Positions 1-6,230 of a stretch of DNA of 6,306 bases are shown here, one piece after another. Each line of letters opens with the position of its first letter. Within the stretch, counting starts at the first letter, position 1. The notes under the pieces were generated by a model. That model did not search any database. It saw only the letters and a list, made by a program, of their open reading frames with translations, and was not told the DNA's origin. The translations under genes were made by a program, and so were the position numbers. Origin of the DNA: an uncultured Campylobacter sp. (GTDB lineage: Bacteria; Campylobacterota; Campylobacteria; Campylobacterales; Campylobacteraceae); the NCBI RefSeq assembly GCF_937890585.1, contig NZ_CALACG010000081.1, positions 1 to 6,306 on the forward strand. The letters are read 5' to 3'.

Positions 1-1077
1 GTAAGGTTTGGAGAAAATAATAAAAAATTAAGAGATATTCCCGAAAAAGAACGGGAACTTTGGAGAACGTTTGATAAAATTCCTTTTGAAAAACAAATAT
101 CAGCAGATAATATAAGTGTAACCGATATTTTAAATTTACTAGAATTTACAAAATATTTTGAGCTCTTAGATATTCCTTTGCCAGAAAATAGAGATACCAT
201 ATTAGATTATCTAGTTAAAGATAATCTAATAATTAAACTAGACAACAATAATTATGCTATCACAAATTTAGGAGCTATACTATTTGCAAAAGATTTAAGT
301 AATTTCGAAAACCTTAAAAGAAAAGCCATAAGAGTAGTACAGTATAGAGGTAGTTCAAAAATAAAAACATTAAAAGAAGTAGAGGGCAAGAAAGGTTTTG
401 CAGTTGGTTTTGCAGGATTAATAGATTATATTAACGATATATTGCCACAAAATGAAGTTATAGGAAAAGCATTTAGAGAAAATGTAAAAATGTATCCAGA
501 ACTTTGTATAAGAGAGCTTGTAGCAAATGCATTAATACATCAAGATTTCTCTCAGACTGGCAACTCTGTAATGATAGAAATTTATGATAATAGAATAGAA
601 ATTACAAATCCTGGAGAACCACTTATAAATACCGATAGATTTTTAGACAATCCTCCAAAATCAAGAAATGAAAAACTAGCTCATTTTATGAGGCGTATAA
701 ATATATGCGAAGAACGTGGTAGTGGCATAGATAAGGTTGTATCTTTGACTGAATTATATCAACTCCCAGCACCATCTTTTGAAACAATAAATGGATACAC
801 CAAAGCTACATTATTTGCTCATAAAGAACTAAAAGATATGTATAAAGAAGATAAAATAAGAGCTTGTTATTTGCATTGTTGCTTAAAATATATACAAAAA
901 GAATATATGACAAACACTACTTTAAGAGAGAGATTTGCAATAGATGTCAAAAATAGTTCAATGGCATCTAAGATCATAAATTTATCAATAGAAGACGGCA
1001 AGATAGCCATATATGATGAAAATATAGGCGTGAAAGCCAGAACTTATATTCCTATCTGGGCTAAAAGAAATGCTTGA
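1..1077 (+). CDS. AlbA_2 / GHKL-ATPase domain protein (RecG-like C-terminus), 5' partial
   Basis: The frame is open from the first base to TGA at 1075-1077, giving 358 visible residues, so the gene starts upstream of the window. A TTG at 178 could be taken as a start, but the 59 codons before it continue the same protein (visible residues 9-22 include RDIPEKERELW), so it is internal. A winged-helix-like stretch around residues 55-95 (ITNLGAILFAKDL) precedes a GHKL ATPase fold at about 168-250: an N-box (RELVANALIHQDF, 171-183), NPGEP at 203-207 and ERGSGID at 238-244. This is the usual C-terminal part of proteins with an N-terminal Schlafen AlbA_2 domain, often labelled RNA-binding, transcriptional regulator or RecG-like; the AlbA_2 part would lie off the left edge. 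The exact role is unknown, and such genes often sit in accessory DNA. Base use is far more AT-rich than the genes to the right (line 181-240 is 13/60 GC against 28/60 at 3241-3300), with heavy use of ATA and AGA, which suggests horizontal acquisition. Confidence 0.85.
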   Translation, partial: VRFGENNKKLRDIPEKERELWRTFDKIPFEKQISADNISVTDILNLLEFTKYFELLDIPLPENRDTILDYLVKDNLIIKLDNNNYAITNLGAILFAKDLSNFENLKRKAIRVVQYRGSSKIKTLKEVEGKKGFAVGFAGLIDYINDILPQNEVIGKAFRENVKMYPELCIRELVANALIHQDFSQTGNSVMIEIYDNRIEITNPGEPLINTDRFLDNPPKSRNEKLAHFMRRINICEERGSGIDKVVSLTELYQLPAPSFETINGYTKATLFAHKELKDMYKEDKIRACYLHCCLKYIQKEYMTNTTLRERFAIDVKNSSMASKIINLSIEDGKIAIYDENIGVKARTYIPIWAKRNA

Positions 1078-1190
1078 TGGTTGTTTGATTAGAAGCTTAA
1101 AAATTTATAAATTTTATATTAGAAGTACTGAAATTACGATGTTTTTTAAAATATATTTGTTTGATAGTTGTTTGATTAGAAGCTTAAAAA
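1074..1190 (+). repeat. Direct repeat pair, 30 bases each, 87 bases apart
   Basis: Positions 1074-1103 and 1161-1190 match at 29 of 30 bases; the only difference is G at 1079 against A at 1166. The shared core reads GTTGTTTGATTAGAAGCTTA. The first copy overlaps the TGA stop of the upstream gene, and a shorter echo (ATTAGAAG) occurs at 1118-1125. The spacing is exactly 29 codons. An ATG at 1070-1072 opens a 42-codon frame to TAA at 1196-1198 in which both copies are read in phase as D(G/S)CLIRSLK. There is no good ribosome binding site before that ATG, so I do not call it a gene. The pair may be a duplicated gene end or a recombination or attachment scar next to the acquired gene. The perfect 16-base palindrome AAAATTTATAAATTTT lies between the copies at 1100-1115. 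The rest of the spacer to 1295 is very AT-rich, with only a weak 6-bp hairpin at 1214-1229. Confidence 0.75.
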
Positions 1191-1261
1191 ATATTTAAGT
1201 AGCATATTATTTCTTTGTATATTTACAAATAAACTTTCGTAACTTATAAGTATAAATATAT

Positions 1262-1277
1262 AAATTTTTAAAAATTT
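1262..1277. terminator. AT-only palindrome between convergent genes, possible weak terminator
   Basis: AAATTTTTAAAAATTT is a perfect 16-base palindrome 18 bases past the methylase stop codon and between the ends of two convergent genes. It is followed by T residues on the plus side. It lacks any GC pair, so a stable RNA hairpin is doubtful; position and symmetry are the only support. Confidence 0.25.
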
Positions 1278-1295
1278 TTACGAGAATTAGTATAT

Positions 1296-2402
1296 TTACT
1301 TTTTCAAAACGTAAAGAAGTTCGTCTACGTGGATATTTCTAGCTTTTAAATTTCTGCTACCGCGGTAGGCATTATATTTTTGGCGAAGTAGATGAACTTT
1401 GCCCATTTTATTTAGATTTTTATCAAATTCGTCTTGGTTGATAAAGCCCTCTGAGTTAAACGAGATAAGCACAAATTTCGCCTTTAAATTTGATATCAGC
1501 TCGAAAAATGCCTCGCTCGCTGATGATTTTTTATTAAAGACTGATCTGTTCCAGTCCTTTGAGATACCTGAGACTTTTGAAATTTTACTTGGCTCTTCAT
1601 AGCTTGCGATGAGATTTAGCATGAAGTAGTTTGAGCCGTATGGATGCTGGTTATAAGGTGGGTCAAGATAGACTAGATCAAGACCGCTAAGCTCTTTTGC
1701 TAGCAAATTTGCGTCCTTTTGATAGACCTCAAATGGCACGCTAAAATTTGAGAAAATTGGCTTTGTCAAATTTATATCAGAGGTGATCCTTGAAATGGCA
1801 TTTTGCCCCCTGCCGCCAAACTGACCGATACCCTCTTTATTTTTATGAAAACCTTTAAAAATTCCACTCGTATTTGCATGCACGCTTGCATTATAAAGTA
1901 GCGGAGCTATGAAAAATTTTCTCATCTCCTCTGGCAACATCTCATCTATGAGCCTTCTTACAGTGTCGATGAATATGGCATTTTTTCTTGTGTAAAAGAC
2001 CCGCTCGCCCCAAACGATATTTTCGTCATCTTGTGGGGCATAAAGCCTTGTTATAAAGCCCTCAAAAAGTTTATCTTCTATCTCTTTTTCAAGCTTTTTT
2101 TGCCAGAAATTTATCTCATCTCTTAGCTCATTTGTGGCGTTTTGCAGATAGCATGAGTTTGTGATGAAGCTATAAAGCTCCAAGTCGTTTGCGACTAGAA
2201 ATTCGCTATTTTGTTTTAAAAACCTAGCCACCACGCCGCTTCCACTAAAGAGGTCACAGCAGCTAAGCTTCTCTTTTTTAAGCTCATCTTTTGCGTATTT
2301 TACACCTTGTTCGATAAAGCCTAAAAGAGAGCGTTTGTTACCAAGATAGGTTAAAATTTGCTCTTTTAGATAGGCTTGATTTTCTTGTTTTACTGGCTTC
2401 AA
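1296..2402 (-). CDS. D12-class N6-adenine DNA methyltransferase, apparently orphan
   Basis: This is a 368-residue SAM-dependent methylase that transfers a methyl group to adenine N6 in DNA. The alpha/D12 motif order is visible: YLGNK at 19-23 (motif X), DLFSGSG at 50-56 (motif I, SAM binding) and DPPYNQHPYGSNYF at 247-260 (motif IV, catalytic DPPY). The length is typical or slightly long for the family, and no key residue is missing. No restriction endonuclease gene is adjacent on either side, so it looks solitary. The start is TTG at 2400-2402, one base after the luxS stop codon. No ATG or GTG precedes the YLGNK motif in this frame, and no Shine-Dalgarno is evident, so translation probably depends on ribosomes finishing luxS. 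The C. jejuni orphan methylase CtsM (reported to mark RAATTY and to be needed for transformation) is a plausible counterpart, but this is inferred from class and context, not from alignment. Confidence 0.9.
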   Translation of the reverse strand: MKPVKQENQAYLKEQILTYLGNKRSLLGFIEQGVKYAKDELKKEKLSCCDLFSGSGVVARFLKQNSEFLVANDLELYSFITNSCYLQNATNELRDEINFWQKKLEKEIEDKLFEGFITRLYAPQDDENIVWGERVFYTRKNAIFIDTVRRLIDEMLPEEMRKFFIAPLLYNASVHANTSGIFKGFHKNKEGIGQFGGRGQNAISRITSDINLTKPIFSNFSVPFEVYQKDANLLAKELSGLDLVYLDPPYNQHPYGSNYFMLNLIASYEEPSKISKVSGISKDWNRSVFNKKSSASEAFFELISNLKAKFVLISFNSEGFINQDEFDKNLNKMGKVHLLRQKYNAYRGSRNLKARNIHVDELLYVLKK

Positions 2403-2403
2403 A

Positions 2404-2919
2404 TCAGTGCTTTTTTAGTCCCATAGCATCAACGTCAAGCTTGATCTCTTCGTTGTTTATGATGACTAGACCCTGATCTAGAATTTTCTTTGCTATGGCG
2501 TGCGCTTCATCAAGTGAGTGCATCTTGTAGGTGCCGCATTGAAATTTATTTAGCTCTGGGATCTTATCTTGATCTTTGACATCTAAGATATCTTTCATCG
2601 AAGCAAGCCATGCCTTTTTCACAGCTTCTTCGCTAGGTGTGCCGATCACACTCATATAAAAGCCAGTCCTACAGCCCATCGGCGAGATGTCTATGATCTC
2701 CACGCCGTTGCCATTTAAATGGTTTCTCATAAAACCAGCAAATAGATGTTCTAAAGTATGAGTGCCTTTTTCTGGTAAAATTTCCTCATTTGGCTTGCAA
2801 AATCTCAAGTCAAAAACGCTGATATCATCGCCCTTTGGGGTCTTCATACTCTTTGCTAGTCTAACTCCTGGGGCTTTCATCTTCACATGATCTACACAAA
2901 AACTATCAAGTAGTGGCAT
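2404..2919 (-). CDS. luxS: S-ribosylhomocysteine lyase (AI-2 synthase)
   Basis: LuxS cleaves S-ribosylhomocysteine to homocysteine and DPD, which cyclises to autoinducer-2, and so recycles the SAH left by methyltransferases. The 171-residue length is standard for the family. The metal site HTLEH is at 54-58 (His54, catalytic Glu57, His58), the catalytic cysteine lies in [10 protein letters not shown] (Cys83) and the third metal ligand is Cys128 in FQCGTY, so all key residues are present and the enzyme should be active in the cytoplasm. The ATG at 2917-2919 is preceded by AAGGAG at 2925-2930 with a five-base gap, which fixes the start. The adenine methylase gene begins one base after its stop, so the two are probably one operon read from a promoter just upstream. 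It is separated from the chemoreceptor gene by a terminator. Confidence 0.97.
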   Translation of the reverse strand: MPLLDSFCVDHVKMKAPGVRLAKSMKTPKGDDISVFDLRFCKPNEEILPEKGTHTLEHLFAGFMRNHLNGNGVEIIDISPMGCRTGFYMSVIGTPSEEAVKKAWLASMKDILDVKDQDKIPELNKFQCGTYKMHSLDEAHAIAKKILDQGLVIINNEEIKLDVDAMGLKKH

Positions 2920-2943
2920 ATATTCTCCTTTAAATTTTTGGTA

Positions 2944-2949
2944 ATTTTA
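2944..2949 (-). promoter_or_regulatory. Probable sigma-70 -10 element for luxS-methylase
   Basis: On the minus strand GCTAAAAT gives a TAAAAT -10 box about 25 bases before the luxS ATG, preceded by the T-rich runs at about 2953-2976 that replace a clear -35 in many Campylobacter promoters. It lies after the chemoreceptor terminator, which fits an independent luxS transcript with a short leader. Confidence 0.5.
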
Positions 2950-2975
2950 GCGTAAAAAAGATTTAAAAATTTAAA

Positions 2976-2999
2976 GGCCCACATAAATTTACATGAGCC
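2976..2999 (-). terminator. Rho-independent terminator of the chemoreceptor gene
   Basis: Seventeen bases past the chemoreceptor stop, the minus-strand RNA folds GGCUCAUGUAAA back on UUUAUGUGGGCC. All twelve positions pair, three of them as G-U wobbles, in practice leaving a small AAUU loop, and U-rich sequence follows (TTTAAATTTTT, then TTTTTT). On the plus strand the wobble positions become mismatches, so the signal is directional and favours leftward termination. Confidence 0.75.
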
Positions 3000-3016
3000 T
3001 AGTAGTATTTGGAGTA

Positions 3017-4981
3017 TTAAAATTTATTTTTTCTAACGTCTGTTAGTATGACCTTTGCCATGCTGTCTATCTCGCTAGTTACGTCGTTTGTACTGCTAAC
3101 AACGCTTCTATTTTCTTTTGTGACGTTATCTATTTGAGCGACACTTCTATTTATCATATTTATGCCCTCAGCCTGCTCTTTTATAGATTCGCTCATCTCG
3201 TTTATTGATTGAGCTAGGACATTTGTATTTGCCTCGATCTCACCTAGACTTTTTTGAGTGCGCTCAGCTAGTTTTCTAACCTCATCAGCCACAACCGCAA
3301 AGCCACGTCCATGCTCACCTGCACGAGCTGCTTCTATGGCGGCATTTAGGGCCAGTAAATTTGTCTGATCAGCGATATCGCGGATGATAACGATGATATT
3401 TTTGATCTCATCGCTTTGTCTTATGACGTCCCCTGTCTTTTGTGAGATGGCATTCATAGAGCTTGACATCTGCTCAACCGCAGCTGCGCTCTCTTGGATA
3501 GAGTCAGCTTGTTTGCTAGCACCATCAGTTAAATTTCTCATAGACTCAGCAAGTATAGTCGCCTTTTCTTCTAAAATTTGAGCTTGATTTAGGTTGCTAT
3601 TTAGCATAGCACTTATAGCATCGCCTGCGTTATTTATGCCAACCATCATGGCTTTTAGATCAGCTTCTATATTATCGCTTAGCTCGATCTTAGCGGTGTA
3701 GTCGTTCTTTGAGTATGAATTTAAGATATTTATGACGCTACCTAAATTTTGACTGATAGAGCTAAAGAAGGTGTTTAGTAGATCTTTTAGCTTGATAAGT
3801 GATGGGTTGTTTGGATTTTGGCTAAGTTTGACGCCTAAATTTCCTCTTATCATGTTATTTGCAGCTACATTTAGCTCTTCAAGCATGGTGTTATCTTTTT
3901 TGATGCCAGCTATGACTTTGTCGATATTTTTATTTATCTCTTCACTCATCACGCCAAATTCATCAGTTGTGTGGATGTCTAGCTTGCTTGGGGCAGTGCT
4001 ACTCTCATAGGTGATAAATTTAAACGTATCAGAAAGCTTCTCTTGTATAACTCCGATAGGTTTAAGCGAGCGTTTTAGTAGCACGAAAACAATGGCTGAA
4101 AGTATGACTATAAAGAGCACTGCAAGGGTTAGCTGAGCTTTTAAGATAGGCATAGTATGCTTTGAAAATGTATCCGCACCTACTGCGACAGTTGCAAGCC
4201 AGCCATCATCGTTGATAGGTAAAATTTTAGCCGTTACATCTTGGTTTTTAGAGTTTTTATATGAGATCAGACCATTTTCGTCAAATTCTTTATTGGCATA
4301 TTTTTCTGAGACGACCTTTGTAACAGGCAAGATAGTGCCAACCTCTGAAGCTATGTCAGAAAAGAGCATAGTGCCATCTTTTCTCATCACATAAGCATAT
4401 CCACCATCGCCAGTGTTGCCTATCTCGATGATCTTGTCACTAACTTTTTTCACATCTATATCTATACCAACAACGCCAACAAATTTACCATTTTTAGTAA
4501 CAGGAGCAGTAAAACTCATAACAAGATCATTTGTAGAAGTGACCCTTGGCTCGGTATAAATTTCTTTATTTTTCTCTTTTGTGCTCTTATACCAACCTCT
4601 AGTTCTTGGATCGTAGTTGTCAGCTACGGTTGTTCTTTTACCATCTGATTGGAAAAAGTGTCCATCCTCATCGCCGTAATAAACATAGCTCACTGCAGAG
4701 TTTGCGACCTTTTTTTCTGATAAGACAAAGTTCATTATCTCATCGCCACTTTGAGCGCCTTCAACGACTGATGAAATTTTCTTGATATGCTCTAAATTTT
4801 CATCAAAAAAAGTGTTTGCAACACTCTTTATATCTTTAAGGACTTGATCCTCTTTGCCACTGACAAGTTCAACGATCTTGTCCTTTGAAGTAAAATAACT
4901 CACTGCAGAGATAGCACAAAACGAGATGATGAGTAAGATCATCAAGGCTAGTGCTATCTTATTTGTGATAGAACGAAACAC
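3017..4981 (-). CDS. Methyl-accepting chemotaxis protein with dCache sensor domain
   Basis: This is a 654-residue inner-membrane chemoreceptor. TM1 spans about 8-30, the periplasmic dCache_1 sensor 31-282 and TM2 283-302. HAMP and HAMP-like linker segments follow at about 303-460, then the cytoplasmic signalling helices with the conserved hairpin tip at 535-575 ([20 protein letters not shown]). The sensor has YDPRTRGWY at 123-131 and GID at 172-174, the core of the amino-acid-binding dCache pattern, but the downstream position where relatives often have PYxD reads PRVT (145-148), so the ligand is uncertain. No C-terminal CheR/CheB-tethering pentapeptide is seen; the protein ends RKNKF. The start is GTG at 4979-4981 because AAGGAG lies five bases before it and TM1 follows at once; an in-frame TTG at 5033-5035 would add 18 residues and has no such site. 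It has its own terminator and candidate promoters. It should signal through CheW/CheA to the flagellar motor. Confidence 0.95.
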   Translation of the reverse strand: MFRSITNKIALALMILLIISFCAISAVSYFTSKDKIVELVSGKEDQVLKDIKSVANTFFDENLEHIKKISSVVEGAQSGDEIMNFVLSEKKVANSAVSYVYYGDEDGHFFQSDGKRTTVADNYDPRTRGWYKSTKEKNKEIYTEPRVTSTNDLVMSFTAPVTKNGKFVGVVGIDIDVKKVSDKIIEIGNTGDGGYAYVMRKDGTMLFSDIASEVGTILPVTKVVSEKYANKEFDENGLISYKNSKNQDVTAKILPINDDGWLATVAVGADTFSKHTMPILKAQLTLAVLFIVILSAIVFVLLKRSLKPIGVIQEKLSDTFKFITYESSTAPSKLDIHTTDEFGVMSEEINKNIDKVIAGIKKDNTMLEELNVAANNMIRGNLGVKLSQNPNNPSLIKLKDLLNTFFSSISQNLGSVINILNSYSKNDYTAKIELSDNIEADLKAMMVGINNAGDAISAMLNSNLNQAQILEEKATILAESMRNLTDGASKQADSIQESAAAVEQMSSSMNAISQKTGDVIRQSDEIKNIIVIIRDIADQTNLLALNAAIEAARAGEHGRGFAVVADEVRKLAERTQKSLGEIEANTNVLAQSINEMSESIKEQAEGINMINRSVAQIDNVTKENRSVVSSTNDVTSEIDSMAKVILTDVRKNKF

Positions 4982-4986
4982 CTCTG

Positions 4987-4992
4987 CTCCTT
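4987..4992 (-). promoter_or_regulatory. Ribosome binding site that sets the chemoreceptor GTG start
   Basis: AAGGAG on the minus strand is five bases upstream of GTG at 4979-4981, the same spacing as at luxS. It lies inside the longer reading frame that begins at 5035, which argues that the first 18 codons of that frame are untranslated leader. The same 14-base string AAAATTTAAAGGAG precedes luxS at 2925-2938. Confidence 0.8.
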
Positions 4993-4995
4993 TAA

Positions 4996-5027
4996 ATTTT
5001 GTTTGAAATTCATTTGTAAAACAAAAT
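4996..5027 (-). other. Inverted repeat in the chemoreceptor leader
   Basis: ATTTTGTTT at 4996-5004 is perfectly complementary to AAACAAAAT at 5019-5027, and AAAT/ATTT at 5006-5009 and 5012-5015 nests inside. The stem has only one GC pair and no following U-run, so it is a poor terminator for the MOSC gene. It lies between the promoter candidates and the ribosome binding site, so it could be an operator or a leader hairpin. Confidence 0.4.
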
Positions 5028-5050
5028 CGGAGCAAAAGTATAAATGTTTA
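5024..5050 (-). promoter_or_regulatory. Candidate sigma-28 promoter for the chemoreceptor, overlapping a sigma-70-like -10
   Basis: Reading the minus strand, TAAACATT (5050-5043), eleven bases, then TCCGATTT (5031-5024) resembles the sigma-28 pattern TAAAGTTT-N11-GCCGATAA, and CGATTT fits the Campylobacter CGATWT -10. The -35 part starts with the TAA stop codon of the MOSC gene. TATACT at 5037-5042 is an alternative sigma-70 -10 in the same stretch. Sigma-28 control would suit a motility gene, but this is pattern matching only. Confidence 0.45.
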
Positions 5051-5737
5051 TAGTGTTCTCATAAATTCAGTGCTGTAATCACCTTCAATGCGTCTTTTCA
5101 TATCATCATGCCAGCCATTTGTAAGAGTAGTGAGAGCGTTAAATTTCTCTAGTAAATTTAAATTTTCACTTGGCGCGTAAAATAGCCTATTTATCTCTAA
5201 AATGCTCATATGAACTGGGTCACTTTCTACAACCTCTATCATGTCACCTGCTTTGCACGAGCCTGGCGTAAGAACGCGGTAGTACCAGCCAGTAAGGCCT
5301 GTTTCAAAGATATGAGTAGCCATATTTTCATTGCCCCATCTTTTTGAAAGCTTAAAACATGGCTTTCTAGGCTGTGATACTTGAAGCACAAGCGAGCCGA
5401 TCTTATGAATATCGCCCACATAAACGCAGCTCTCATCAAGCCCATAAACGCATAAATTCTCCCCCATCGCCCCATAAGCCATATTTTTTAATCCTAAAAA
5501 TTTCTCCCACTCGGCGTAGTTTGCAAAAGAATTTGCAAAGACTGCCTTTTCAGGGCCGCCGTGGTGCTTCGTATCAGCGACGCTATCGCCCTCAAAGCCA
5601 AGCTCATTTGCGAAGATTTCGCCATTTTGAGCTACTTTAAAAATAGCCGAACTCCAAGGTAAATTTAGCTTATCAGTCGCATTTTGCGAGCCGTAGTTTT
5701 TCACATCACCGATTAGTAAAGCTTTTAGTGTTGCCAT
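5048..5737 (-). CDS. MOSC domain protein, YiiM-like
   Basis: This is a 229-residue cytoplasmic MOSC-domain protein. MOSC domains bind molybdenum cofactor, usually through a conserved cysteine; here that is Cys127 in QPRKPCFKL. Other family marks are GDSVADTKHHGGPEKAV at 50-66 and GENL at 92-95. The C-terminal stretch from about 176 to 216 (MSILEINRLFYAP to GWHDDMKRRI) resembles the three-helix domain that follows MOSC in E. coli YiiM, so this is the YiiM type. YiiM is known for detoxifying N-hydroxylated bases; the substrate here is not shown by the sequence. The ATG at 5735-5737 has AGGA at 5743-5746 with a five-base gap. It starts 16 bases after the ruvC stop codon and is probably co-transcribed with ruvC. 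No clear terminator separates it from the chemoreceptor, so some read-through is possible. Confidence 0.9.
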   Translation of the reverse strand: MATLKALLIGDVKNYGSQNATDKLNLPWSSAIFKVAQNGEIFANELGFEGDSVADTKHHGGPEKAVFANSFANYAEWEKFLGLKNMAYGAMGENLCVYGLDESCVYVGDIHKIGSLVLQVSQPRKPCFKLSKRWGNENMATHIFETGLTGWYYRVLTPGSCKAGDMIEVVESDPVHMSILEINRLFYAPSENLNLLEKFNALTTLTNGWHDDMKRRIEGDYSTEFMRTL

Positions 5738-5753
5738 ATTTTTCCTATCAAAT

Positions 5754-6227
5754 TTAGTTTATTCTTAAATTATTCGCATGAGTTAGCGCGATCGCGATCG
5801 CATCGGTGATGTCAAGGGGTTTTATCTCTTTGTTTATGCCTAAAATTTTCTTCACCATAAATGCCACCTGCTCTTTGTCAGCCTTTGCCTTACCAGTGAC
5901 CGTCTTTTTCACTTGAAGTGGCGTGTATTCGGCAAAATCCCCATGAAGCTGCAAAATTTTAAGACTAAGCGCCCCGCGAAACTGAGCTAGCTTTAAGACC
6001 GTTTTTGGGTTGTAGGCAAAGAAGATGTCCTCTATCGCGACCTCGTCAAATTTATGGTTTTTAAAGATGAGGTCAAGCCCCTCGCAAAGTTCTGTTATTT
6101 GGTATTGAAGCGTGTTTGGCTTTATCTTTATAAGCCCAGCTTCAAGAAGAGTAGTTTTAAATTTACTCTTTTCAAGTATCGCGTAACCGCAATTTTTCGT
6201 GCCTGGATCGATTCCTAAAATTTTCAT
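5754..6227 (-). CDS. ruvC: Crossover junction endodeoxyribonuclease RuvC
   Basis: RuvC resolves Holliday junctions by paired nicking, working with the RuvAB branch-migration motor. The 157-residue protein has the full metal-binding catalytic set: Asp7 in LGIDPGT, Glu66 in [13 protein letters not shown], and Asp139 and Asp142 in [13 protein letters not shown]; Phe69, beside the junction-binding site in the family, is also there. The start is given at ATG 6225-6227. A GTG immediately before it (6228-6230) would add one residue, and the weak upstream signal (GAAAAGATT) does not decide between them. It is the first gene of a probable ruvC-MOSC operon. It points away from the right edge, where an origin-like repeat cluster lies, matching the C. 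jejuni arrangement in which ruvC and dnaA diverge across the origin. Confidence 0.95.
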   Translation of the reverse strand: MKILGIDPGTKNCGYAILEKSKFKTTLLEAGLIKIKPNTLQYQITELCEGLDLIFKNHKFDEVAIEDIFFAYNPKTVLKLAQFRGALSLKILQLHGDFAEYTPLQVKKTVTGKAKADKEQVAFMVKKILGINKEIKPLDITDAIAIALTHANNLRIN

Positions 6228-6230
6228 CAC

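Noticed and set aside
178..180. TTG at 178 as the true start of the left-edge gene
   Set aside because: The frame is open to base 1 and the earlier residues look like continuous protein of the same family; it is an internal Leu codon.
1078..1295. CRISPR array or tRNA in the AT-rich spacer
   Set aside because: Only two repeat copies with no regular spacer series, and no cloverleaf or conserved tRNA loop sequence is present.
1399..1602. Plus-strand open frame of 67 codons
   Set aside because: It lies antisense inside the adenine methylase, whose motifs are clear; no ribosome binding site or recognisable product.
1296..2919. A restriction-modification system around the methylase
   Set aside because: The neighbours are luxS and, beyond a spacer, an AlbA_2/GHKL protein; no endonuclease gene is visible in the window.
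3384..4394. Three plus-strand open frames at 3384-3581, 3771-4010 and 4212-4394
   Set aside because: All are antisense to the chemoreceptor, and their hydrophobic look follows from reading its helical codons in reverse.
4982..5035. N-terminal extension of the chemoreceptor from TTG at 5035
   Set aside because: The strong AAGGAG site and GTG at 4981 lie inside it, and promoter-like sequence overlaps it.
5239..5640. Open frames at 5239-5475 (minus) and 5374-5640 (plus)
   Set aside because: Both overlap the MOSC gene in other frames and resemble no family.
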